Below are positions 55,052 to 62,317 of a stretch of DNA of 64,000 bases, in pieces. Position numbers and translations under genes: made by a program. Origin of the DNA: Ignavibacterium sp. GTDB lineage: Bacteria > Bacteroidota > Ignavibacteria > Ignavibacteriales > Ignavibacteriaceae. The notes under the pieces were generated by a model. It saw only the letters and a program-made list of their open reading frames with translations, did no database searches and was not told the origin of the DNA. The stretch covers positions 558,001-622,000 of the forward strand of contig NZ_AP026678.1 in the NCBI RefSeq assembly GCF_025998815.1, written 5' to 3'. Numbering within the stretch: the first letter of the stretch is position 1; every line of letters starts with the position of its first letter.

Positions 55052-55147
55052 AACAACCGAATTACACGGTTATTGTTTGAGTGTAAATCGGTTGTTTAAT
55101 AAGCTTGTATTTTCGTCAAATATTCAATAAGGTGTAATTTGGTTGTT
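55052..55147. repeat. Three iteron-like 16-bp repeats (consensus GTGTAAWTYGGTTGTT)
   Basis: Copies lie at 55052-55067 (inverted, GTGTAATTCGGTTGTT), 55081-55096 (GTGTAAATCGGTTGTT) and 55132-55147 (GTGTAATTTGGTTGTT). The first two form a long inverted repeat with a 13-bp spacer. They fill the non-coding gap between the helicase gene and the nuclease-like gene. Replication origin or repressor sites are both possible. Confidence 0.75.
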
Positions 55148-55178
55148 TTTTTGACTTACAGTTATAATCCTGAAAGTT

Positions 55179-56519
55179 TCAGTTTAATAGTCTGATTCCG
55201 TAGATAAACAGATTGTTATGTGCTCCCCGCTGTTTTTTAAGGTTATATATATTGGTCAAACGATTGGTGAATTTTTCTTTGCCAAGCGGTATTTCGTTGT
55301 AGTCATAGCAATATTCGGTGTATGCTTTATATAGTTCTTTTACTGATGTTTTAAAGGAGGTATCGCCTAATTCACAGGCTTCCTTAACGAAGTCATCAAT
55401 ATCTGTTAATCTCTCGAAGGCAAGTTTAGTTTCTTGTTTAATAATTTCCGGCGCGTCGAAATAAACAGACCCTTTGGCAAGAATTTTAGGTATGTAATAC
55501 TCAAGCAGTAAATTAAGTAGCCCCGATTTTTCTTCTTCGGTTACAAGTTTTTTGGTGAGTGATGTATCAACTTCGTTATCGGTAAAGCACTTGTCAAATT
55601 TTACTATCTGGTATCTTTCAGTAACGCTTTTGTTGAATTCCCGGAGTGAAGGTAATTCGTTTGCTGAAATAATAAGTCGTGCTTTGTTATAAAACATAAC
55701 TGCATCGACATCATATTTTCGGTCGGCGGTGATTAAATCCTCGCCGGATAATTGTTTAAGTTTATCCTGCTCAAGTACACCAAGCTTCTGTTCTGATGAG
55801 AGATTAAGAAGCTTATCCCTCAGGTTAGAAATCATAAAGCGGTTCTTTGTAATCTCGTGGGTGGAAACAGAAATCACGTTTCTTCTTCCCAGAATTGCCG
55901 CTATTGTTTCAAATATTGTTCGCTTCCCGTTCCGTCCACTTCCGTGCAAGACGAGGATTTTCTGGTATTCATATGTTGGAAGCAGCAAATAAGCCATCCA
56001 CGATAGTATAAAATCGCGCTTTTCGTTATCCGGAAGTACTTCACTTAAAACCCTGGAAAATATCTCAGCTTCAGCGTTTGGATTATATTCCACATCATAA
56101 ACAACAGTTGAATAAAATTCCGGTGTGTGTTCTTTAATTGTTATAATCCCGTTAGTTACATCAATCATCTTATTTCTGACGTTAAAGCAATAATTATTGC
56201 TATTAAACTTTACATCACGTCTGAACCGCTTGTTACGTCTTATGAATCTGCATAAGTTGTCGACTGTTGAGCTACTCAGGATATTATAATTTCGCGCGAC
56301 AAGAAATTCCTGTACGATCGAAGCAAAACCCTCCTCATCAAGCTCAACATAACACCCGATATTAGGATCATAACTTACAATCGAGTGCCTGTCTGTTGAA
56401 TAAAACGTATAAGGGTTTTCGTCAATAAAGCTTTCACACGCGCTGGAAATCTCAAATTTGCGTGTATGATTGACACTTAACTGGCTGGTAGTTCCTGTTG
56501 CTGGTAATTGTTGGGTCAT
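55179..56519 (-). CDS. Phage D5-like primase-helicase (SF3, P4 family C-terminal)
   Basis: A 446-residue protein. A D5_N-like domain (about 60-180, with NKMIDVTNGIITIKEHTPEF) precedes the SF3 helicase core. The Walker A loop is GSGRNGKRT (about residues 193-201), where Arg replaces the usual Ser/Thr after GK. SGEDLITADRKYD and IISANELPSLREFNKS carry Walker B-like and sensor positions. There is no N-terminal primase catalytic domain. It probably unwinds the phage origin. It is the first gene of the leftward early operon and faces the palindrome-rich region at 56520-57457. Confidence 0.85.
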   Translation of the reverse strand: MTQQLPATGTTSQLSVNHTRKFEISSACESFIDENPYTFYSTDRHSIVSYDPNIGCYVELDEEGFASIVQEFLVARNYNILSSSTVDNLCRFIRRNKRFRRDVKFNSNNYCFNVRNKMIDVTNGIITIKEHTPEFYSTVVYDVEYNPNAEAEIFSRVLSEVLPDNEKRDFILSWMAYLLLPTYEYQKILVLHGSGRNGKRTIFETIAAILGRRNVISVSTHEITKNRFMISNLRDKLLNLSSEQKLGVLEQDKLKQLSGEDLITADRKYDVDAVMFYNKARLIISANELPSLREFNKSVTERYQIVKFDKCFTDNEVDTSLTKKLVTEEEKSGLLNLLLEYYIPKILAKGSVYFDAPEIIKQETKLAFERLTDIDDFVKEACELGDTSFKTSVKELYKAYTEYCYDYNEIPLGKEKFTNRLTNIYNLKKQRGAHNNLFIYGIRLLN

Positions 56520-56560
56520 GACGTCCTTTCTTTTTATTTAGCTTTTGAGTTAAACAATTA

Positions 56561-56641
56561 CGTTAATTAATAAATTAACGCCCCAAAAGTGTTTGATACA
56601 TAACGTGTTATCAATATCAATTGGAGTTAAATCGATTTAAC
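56561..56641. promoter_or_regulatory. Cluster of palindromes upstream of the phage helicase gene (candidate early operators)
   Basis: CGTTAATT-AATA-AATTAACG lies at 56561-56580. A near-palindrome with arms TTGATA/TATCAA lies at about 56593-56614. GTTAAATCGATTTAAC at 56626-56641 is a perfect 16-bp palindrome. They sit 42-122 bp upstream of the leftward helicase start, where an early promoter and repressor sites are expected. Confidence 0.55.
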
Positions 56642-56783
56642 AGGCGTTATTTGAAGGTAAGCGTGTAGAGAAATTCAACACCGTTAATTTTTTTGGGGGC
56701 GTTAAATATTCTCCCGAAAAAAATAACGTTCCCCCTTAATTAAAGCCCAAGCTCCTAATCCTTAAACTAAAGCCTAAGCGTAT

Positions 56784-56817
56784 TTTTGCAAGGCAGTCTC
56801 AAAACTGCCTTGCAAAA
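56784..56817. repeat. 14-bp perfect hairpin in the phage intergenic region
   Basis: TTTTGCAAGGCAGT (56784-56797) pairs with ACTGCCTTGCAAAA (56804-56817) around CTCAAA. It lacks a T tract after the stem on either strand, so it does not look like a terminator. It has the same outline (T-run, GC, loop, GC, A-run) as the hairpin at 57322-57357. Confidence 0.75.
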
Positions 56818-56891
56818 GAAACGTTGATGACAATCCAATTCTACACGCTAACAACAATTAATACTGTTAGTGCTACAACTTGTAACCCTGG

Positions 56892-57168
56892 AGTAACCCA
56901 AGAAGTAACCCCAAAAACCGTGTTTTTAAACCAAAAACACAAAAAGGTTACTTCTTACGCTTTTGTTGACAAAAAAGTGTAAGCTTTATGTATATGCATA
57001 AAAAAAAGTTTTTGCATCAAAACAGCGTCAAAAGTAACCTTTCTGCGTTTTCAGAGCAAAAACGCAACTTTTGAGGTTACTTCTTGGTTACCACAAAAAC
57101 ACGCTTAAGCAAAAAGCTTTGATTTTACGCTGAAAACAGCGTTTTCAGGGTTACTTTTAAAGTAACCC
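56892..57168. repeat. GGTTACTT repeat array with nested hairpins (candidate phage origin or packaging site)
   Basis: Exact octamer copies lie at 56903 (-), 56946 (+), 57032 (-), 57075 (+), 57149 (+) and 57160 (-). The first four are spaced 43, 86 and 43 bp. Between each -/+ pair is an internal hairpin: GTGTTTTT/AAAAACAC in the first and TGCGTTTT/AAAACGCA in the second. The last two copies form a perfect 10-bp-arm palindrome at 57148-57168, preceded by CTGAAAAC-AGC-GTTTTCAG. The region 56520-57457 has no open frame. Confidence 0.75.
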
Positions 57169-57315
57169 GTCATCAAGAACGTTAACTTACTCTCTCGTAA
57201 TTAACGCTTAAGCCTGTATGCAAGTCGGAAAGGCTTTATTCCGGGGTTAAAGCGTGTAAGCAGTGAAGTTCTATATGCTTCAACCGAGCTTTAGTTTAGG
57301 GATTATGGCTTAAGC
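57102..57315. repeat. CGCTTAAGC repeats at about 102-bp intervals
   Basis: CGCTTAAGC at 57102-57110 and 57205-57213, and GGCTTAAGC at 57307-57315, give spacings of 103 and 102 bp. A reversed, degenerate form (GCCTAAGCG) lies at about 56771. They overlap the right side of the octamer array and run toward the late genes. Confidence 0.5.
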
Positions 57316-57321
57316 TTGATT

Positions 57322-57357
57322 GTTTTTTGCGGGCAGTTTTGGTCGCCCGCAAAAAAC
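57322..57357. repeat. 13-bp perfect hairpin before the late genes
   Basis: GTTTTTTGCGGGC (57322-57334) pairs with GCCCGCAAAAAAC (57345-57357) around a 10-base loop. The T run comes before and the A run after the stem on both strands, opposite to a terminator. It lies 100 bp before the first late gene. Confidence 0.75.
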
Positions 57358-57457
57358 TTGTATTTAATAACGGAATTCACTCATAACATAAAGGCTGACT
57401 TTCGGCTTTAATAGAGAGCTTATCTCTGTAAATTCACCAATAACAAAAGCACGAATT

Positions 57458-57943
57458 ATGAATTTGTTCATAAAGTTACACCCTAAGAGCCTTGCCTGGT
57501 ACATCAGCGAAAAAGACTTCGGTGTCGTTCAGGTCTCTAAAAGCTTTAAAGTCTCGTCAGGCTTGTTTTATAAGCTTATCAAGGGAATTACTGACAGACA
57601 TAAGGATATTGTAAACGTTATTATTGAGAAGCCTTATTTAAGGTTGAACGGTGATGACAGAAAAAGGCTTGCAAGGGACATAATACATATACAGAGGTTA
57701 TTTGGGAGTTTGTTATCCTGGTTGGAATATTTTTTCCCCGCCGCGGAAATTATTCAGCTATCCGCTCGTGTTGCAAGAAAGTCGGCTTACAACACAGAAT
57801 CTATTTCAAAGGATCAACAGCTATCAGAGATAGCTGTGATCCTACCGTCAGTTAAACAGCTTGATTACTGCACAATAGAATTGTTTTGTATTCATGATTG
57901 TCTTGTATTAAAGAGGGCTTATGAGCAACGATCAGCAAGATAA
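57458..57943 (+). CDS. Phage protein, possible RuvC-fold resolvase
   Basis: A 161-residue protein and the first gene of the rightward block. The pattern resembles RuvC-type nucleases: an N-terminal beta-strand (MNLFIKLHPKSLAWYI), a strand ending in Glu (NVIIEKPYLRL), then LFGSLLSWLEYFFPAAEIIQL, and a C-terminal helix with Asp (CIHDCLVLKRAYEQR). The first catalytic Asp of RuvC is replaced by His or missing. I propose the fold from pattern only. It overlaps the next gene by 23 bases. Phages often place a resolvase near terminase to trim branched DNA. Confidence 0.45.
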   Translation: MNLFIKLHPKSLAWYISEKDFGVVQVSKSFKVSSGLFYKLIKGITDRHKDIVNVIIEKPYLRLNGDDRKRLARDIIHIQRLFGSLLSWLEYFFPAAEIIQLSARVARKSAYNTESISKDQQLSEIAVILPSVKQLDYCTIELFCIHDCLVLKRAYEQRSAR

Positions 57944-58313
57944 TACCCGCGCGAAATTTATCAGTCTTTTTTTTGCGGGCGGAAGTCCCGATGTCGCTTA
58001 TTTGCACAACCCACAATTTTCAATTGTAGATTACACACAAACCTTATCAACACCGGAATATCAGGAATTTGCACGTGATGTCGAAAATAACTTCCTGAAC
58101 AACATAGAAGCCGTCCTTATGGGCAATCTTTATAGAATACAGGAAGCGCTCAAATCACTGCAACCCACTGATAAGAATTTCCCGGCGATTTACAAAAACT
58201 ATATTGAACTTCTTAAACTGACCGCACCGATAGTTGAAAGACTGAATAAACAGCGCATCGAAGTTGACCAGTTAAAAGGTCTTGAGCTTGCAATTAAAAA
58301 CACTGATGTCTAA
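57921..58313 (+). CDS. Putative small terminase subunit or packaging protein
   Basis: A 130-residue mainly helical protein, acidic in the middle, with no clear helix-turn-helix. It lies directly before the large terminase and overlaps it by eight bases, the usual place of the small subunit that recognises phage DNA. The call rests on position and size only. The 5' end overlaps the RuvC-like gene by 23 bases. Confidence 0.5.
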   Translation: MSNDQQDNTRAKFISLFFAGGSPDVAYLHNPQFSIVDYTQTLSTPEYQEFARDVENNFLNNIEAVLMGNLYRIQEALKSLQPTDKNFPAIYKNYIELLKLTAPIVERLNKQRIEVDQLKGLELAIKNTDV

Positions 58314-59598
58314 AAAGCGTTATTACATAAGCGATTATATTCCTCACAAAGGGCAAATTGAATTTCACCGCGCCAAAGAAAAAGAAGTGGTGGTTATTTC
58401 CGCTATACGCTCAGGTAAGAGCTATGCGGTAATTTATGACTCAATTGTTAACAGCTGGAACGATAATTCCGGTTTCGGCACTTTAATAACGGCTCCGACT
58501 TACAGGCTTGTTGATACAGTTCTTGAAAGACAGATAGTCAATCGCCTTGAATATTTCGGATTATTACACTCACACAGCTTCTCAAGACACGAGACCACAC
58601 TGAAAAACGGAAACTTAATTTATTATCGTTCGCTTGAAGATCCTGACCTCGCACTCAGAGGCTTGAATATCAGCAGGGCTTATATTGATGAGGCTGCTTA
58701 TTGTTCAAAGTATGCAGTTGACGTCGTAAAAGGAAGACTATTAACAACAAACGGGCAATTAAAAATTATTTCCACTCCAGCGGGACTGAACAACTGGCTT
58801 TATCAGGATTATTTCTCAAAAGGACAATTAAGCGGCGTCAGATATATACGCTTCTCTATTTATGACAACCCAATTATAACTGCCGAAGCAGTAAAGCGCC
58901 TCGAGCAAAGCTATGACCCGCTGTTGTTCAAACAGGAAGTACTGGGTGAGTGGGTGAATCTGTTTAATAACCAGGTTTATTATTCTTTCAGTGAAGACAA
59001 TATCACATATTATGAATATGATCAGACGCAGCCCGTCTATATTGGTTTAGACTTTAATATTGACAAAAACGCCTGGTGCGCAATTCAAAAACTACCGGAT
59101 AACAGATTTGTTGTTTTCTACGAAGGCTATGGAGCAAAAACAACGGCCGATGTAGGGCGTCAGATAATAGAAAAATTCGGGTATCAGCCAATAATTGTCC
59201 CCGATGCAACCGGAAATAACAGAATTCAGGGGGTTGCTCAGACGAATATCCAGCTCCTCAGACAAACCGGACTTAATCGAATTGTTGAAAATAACAGAAA
59301 CCCTGACAGGCTTAAAAGATATGCAATTGTCAACGCAACACTTCAGAACGCCCTCGGACAACGCAGATTGTTAATTGATTCACGATGCACGGAAACAATC
59401 AGGGAATTACGAGAATTAAGCTTTAAACCAGGTACAGACAGACCTGATGATAAAAACAACGAGGTCGGACACAGAACTGATGCACTGGGCTACGCACTGA
59501 CATATCTGACCGGCAATAAGATCGGGCAAATCAACTCCCCTTCTGAGGACTTTTACTCCGCCTGGAGAAAAAAATACAACGCTTATAAGAACTACTAA
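58306..59598 (+). CDS. terL: Phage terminase large subunit
   Basis: From the ATG at 58306 the product is 430 residues. A longer TTG start at 58282 is less likely. The ATPase domain shows Walker A AIRSGKS (near residue 38) and Walker B AYIDEAAY. The C-terminal RNase H-like nuclease shows YIGLDFNIDKNAW, IIVPDATGN and a late Asp in GHRTDALGYAL. It cuts and pumps phage DNA into the head. Length is at the short end for TerL. Overlap with the upstream small gene suggests coupling. Confidence 0.92.
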   Translation: MSKKRYYISDYIPHKGQIEFHRAKEKEVVVISAIRSGKSYAVIYDSIVNSWNDNSGFGTLITAPTYRLVDTVLERQIVNRLEYFGLLHSHSFSRHETTLKNGNLIYYRSLEDPDLALRGLNISRAYIDEAAYCSKYAVDVVKGRLLTTNGQLKIISTPAGLNNWLYQDYFSKGQLSGVRYIRFSIYDNPIITAEAVKRLEQSYDPLLFKQEVLGEWVNLFNNQVYYSFSEDNITYYEYDQTQPVYIGLDFNIDKNAWCAIQKLPDNRFVVFYEGYGAKTTADVGRQIIEKFGYQPIIVPDATGNNRIQGVAQTNIQLLRQTGLNRIVENNRNPDRLKRYAIVNATLQNALGQRRLLIDSRCTETIRELRELSFKPGTDRPDDKNNEVGHRTDALGYALTYLTGNKIGQINSPSEDFYSAWRKKYNAYKNY

Positions 59599-59613
59599 TA
59601 AGGAATCATCTTT

Positions 59614-60849
59614 ATGCAGAACAATAATTTTGAAAAATTTCTCGCGCGCAATCAAGCAGCCGAAGCTCTTGTATTTTATCACAATAAACTGACAGATCCC
59701 AAATACTGTAAAACTTATTTTCCGCCTTCACCAGGTGAAACACAATCTCAATATAATCGGAGGCCAAAGATTTCAGTGCCGATAACATCCTCAATAATCG
59801 ACCGAATAGTGAATATTCTAAGTTCGCAATATGTTGTATCGGTTGATAATCAGGATGCACAAGAGAAACTGGATTTCCTAACAGAGAAACTCTCTCTTCA
59901 GGAATTTTTCCGCGATGTATTAGTAAACACGCTTGTATCAGGCAGTAATTTAACAGTGCTCAGAATTGGTGATCAAACTCCTATTGCAGAAAACTGGGAC
60001 GGCACTTACGTACTGCTTGATTATATTGATATTGGAGTGCTTGGATATGAATATACGATCCAGGATGGAATAATAATTCCGGTTCTTGATTCATCAATCA
60101 AAGAAGAAGATATACGCACTGTTCTTATTGACGATATTATGTTTGACGGTTTAGAACACAATTTAGGATTTACACCGGCGGTTGTTTTTAATTCAGTAGA
60201 TAAATTCGCTTCAGGAAAATACAGTAAACCTTTTCCGATGCGCTTCAAAGACCTTGTGATTGAATACAATCACACTCTTTCTCAGATGTCCAAGAAAACA
60301 AAGATTCTCCAGAACGTCTGGAAAACCAACCTGTCAGTTGACAACCCGGAACAACCCATACGGCTTGACCCAGACACTATAAATTTCTTAGGACCAGACG
60401 GCGTTTTAGAGCAGGTACGCAGTGAATTAAGCTTATCTGAGGAAATAAAACTTCTTGAAATCCTTGAACATCACATAGCAAAAGCATCACAGGTACCTGC
60501 TGAAATTGCCGGTCTGAGGGATGCCGGTAAATTGCCCAGCGGAATTGCTCTTAAAATTATATTTCAGCCTCTTGTTGAGATAATCAACAGATTAAGACCT
60601 TTGTATTATGGGGTTATCGAAAGTGTTGCCGAAAAGCTTATAAGGATGCAATATCTTGTTGAAGGCAAAAAATCTCCGGCGCAATTAAATATCACCGTAA
60701 AAGGCAATCAGAACCTATTTCCTGAAGACAGTCAGGAACAGATTGACAGAATAATTTTGCTTAAGAGAGAGGGCTTGATTGACGAACAGACCGCAAAATT
60801 ATTGCTTGAGCCGATACTGAATACTTACCTGACTGAAAAAGGAAACTGA
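59614..60849 (+). CDS. Phage portal protein (SPP1 gp6-like)
   Basis: A 411-residue protein that would form the dodecameric DNA entry ring of the head. The start ALVFYHNKLTDPKY and RPKISVPITSSIIDRIVNILSSQY resemble SPP1 gp6-type portals. The middle PAEIAGLRDAGKLPSGIALKI and the helical C-terminus fit the clip and stem. It follows TerL by 15 bases with AAGGA upstream. The expected downstream head genes (protease, scaffold, capsid) do not follow directly. Confidence 0.82.
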   Translation: MQNNNFEKFLARNQAAEALVFYHNKLTDPKYCKTYFPPSPGETQSQYNRRPKISVPITSSIIDRIVNILSSQYVVSVDNQDAQEKLDFLTEKLSLQEFFRDVLVNTLVSGSNLTVLRIGDQTPIAENWDGTYVLLDYIDIGVLGYEYTIQDGIIIPVLDSSIKEEDIRTVLIDDIMFDGLEHNLGFTPAVVFNSVDKFASGKYSKPFPMRFKDLVIEYNHTLSQMSKKTKILQNVWKTNLSVDNPEQPIRLDPDTINFLGPDGVLEQVRSELSLSEEIKLLEILEHHIAKASQVPAEIAGLRDAGKLPSGIALKIIFQPLVEIINRLRPLYYGVIESVAEKLIRMQYLVEGKKSPAQLNITVKGNQNLFPEDSQEQIDRIILLKREGLIDEQTAKLLLEPILNTYLTEKGN

Positions 60850-60851
60850 TT

Positions 60852-61235
60852 ATGGTTTTATACAAAGACAACAATTTTTTCGCGCGGCAATCGAATCAGA
60901 TAAAAAGAATCCTACACGCTGATATTACCAACTTCCTCAAACAACACTTAATCAACAAACTAAAATCTCAGGTAGATGAAAATAAAGACCGCTTCCCTGA
61001 GAAGAAACAGTCAACTATTAAACAATACAAGCTTAAAGGCTACAACACAACTGACTGGTTGATACGCACAGGAAAATCAACAAAGCTTGAGGTAACAAAA
61101 TTCAGCGGTGGGTTTAGAATCTTCCCTGCCGGGAAAGACACACTTAAATACGTAAAAAAAGCCGCCGACTGGTTTACAATTTCCAATCAGACAGCCCAAC
61201 AAATCATAGACAAAATTAAAAGGGAACTCCGATGA
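60852..61235 (+). CDS. Phage head-tail or tail-completion protein (HK97 gp10-like), tentative
   Basis: A 127-residue basic protein. The pattern of a long N-terminal helix followed by a beta segment (TKFSGGFRIFPAGKDTLKYV) and a short helix fits the gp10/tail-completion group, but motifs are weak. It is two bases from the portal gene and overlaps the next gene by four bases. Confidence 0.45.
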   Translation: MVLYKDNNFFARQSNQIKRILHADITNFLKQHLINKLKSQVDENKDRFPEKKQSTIKQYKLKGYNTTDWLIRTGKSTKLEVTKFSGGFRIFPAGKDTLKYVKKAADWFTISNQTAQQIIDKIKRELR

Positions 61236-61903
61236 CAAGCTATTTAACCGCTGATGAAGCTATATTATTCTATCCGCAGGCCGAACAATATTCAGTTGAG
61301 CAGATAGACCTGGCTCTTAAAACAAGCTTTAGTCTTGTAAATTCCTTTCTGGATGCGACTTTAAAATTGCCGGCAATTGATTCCGCAGGACAGATACCGT
61401 ACATACTCAAAATTCATCAGGCAAGATTCTTTCAGTATGTCCTTGAAAGTATGAATATCGGTTACAGCGATGAACTCAAAAACCTTTATGATGTAACAGC
61501 TGAATCGTTAAAGAAAATCACTCAAAACGAGCTTATAGTCTCTGAATTACAAATCACCCCAATAGAGATTGGCTGGAATTTGAAGGGTGTGTCTCTTCAA
61601 CAAGGTTCAGTGTATATAAAAGGCACTGCTCCTGATATAGCCTATTCACTTGTTTTTGTCTGCACACAGGGTGGCTTTCCTGCACAAACGATATGGGATG
61701 TTATCAGGTCCGACTCTGACGAGCGATTTACTGAGTTTGAAGGTAGCTTTGATTGGAAAGCACTTGAGGGTACACCGCTTCAAATAAGGTTGGACGGCAA
61801 ATTTTTTCAGGGAGACAGCTTTACTGTTTTCGGGCAACCGGAAACAAAAAAGATCGCCTCACCAAACAGAATTCTAAAGCAGGCAGGGGTCTTATATGGT
61901 TGA
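61232..61903 (+). CDS. Phage head-tail connector protein with a C-terminal beta domain, tentative
   Basis: A 223-residue protein. The N-terminal 100 residues are helical (SYLTADEAILFYPQAEQYSV, then FSLVNSFLDATLKLP), like the gp6/gp36-type head-tail adaptor fold. Residues about 110-215 are beta-rich and may be a decoration domain. It overlaps both neighbours by four to eight bases. The adaptor call is from fold pattern and position. Confidence 0.5.
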   Translation: MTSYLTADEAILFYPQAEQYSVEQIDLALKTSFSLVNSFLDATLKLPAIDSAGQIPYILKIHQARFFQYVLESMNIGYSDELKNLYDVTAESLKKITQNELIVSELQITPIEIGWNLKGVSLQQGSVYIKGTAPDIAYSLVFVCTQGGFPAQTIWDVIRSDSDERFTEFEGSFDWKALEGTPLQIRLDGKFFQGDSFTVFGQPETKKIASPNRILKQAGVLYG

Positions 61904-62303
61904 TTTAAAATCGGGCGCAAAACTATTGTTGCAAAGTCAGAATATTATCGTAAAATCATACGATTCAACACCAAACGTGCTTGATGATCTCGAAAAATTA
62001 GTATTCACAGATTATGCTGTGGCTCTTGGGAATTACACATCGGAAAGAAAATTATTCGCCGCCGGAATTGATAAAATATATCACCGGCTTGAATTAATAA
62101 TTATTCTCAAATCACAAACAGCTAAAGACACAGTAATTGAAATCGTCAACAATATTCAAAAGCTTCTGAGACTGAAAAGCTTTACATCGCCCACCCTTTC
62201 AATATCAGAAGTTACAACTCAGTCTGAACTGATTGAATATAACGCACGCATAAATTATTTACTGCTTGAATTACGAGCAACAGAATTTGAACAATTACAA
62301 TAA
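61896..62303 (+). CDS. Phage tail-terminator-like protein, tentative
   Basis: A 135-residue alpha/beta protein with a central strand pattern (HRLELIIILKSQTAKDTVIEIVNNIQKLL) resembling small tail-terminator or minor tail proteins. It overlaps the previous gene by eight bases and precedes the tail fibre gene by 14 bases. Position between connectors and fibre supports this role; sequence does not prove it. Confidence 0.45.
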   Translation: MVDLKSGAKLLLQSQNIIVKSYDSTPNVLDDLEKLVFTDYAVALGNYTSERKLFAAGIDKIYHRLELIIILKSQTAKDTVIEIVNNIQKLLRLKSFTSPTLSISEVTTQSELIEYNARINYLLLELRATEFEQLQ

Positions 62304-62317
62304 ACAGGAATCATAAT

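Noticed and set aside
56784..56817. Intrinsic terminator
   Set aside because: The stem is perfect, but there is no T tract following the stem on either strand. The T and A runs are inside the stem ends.
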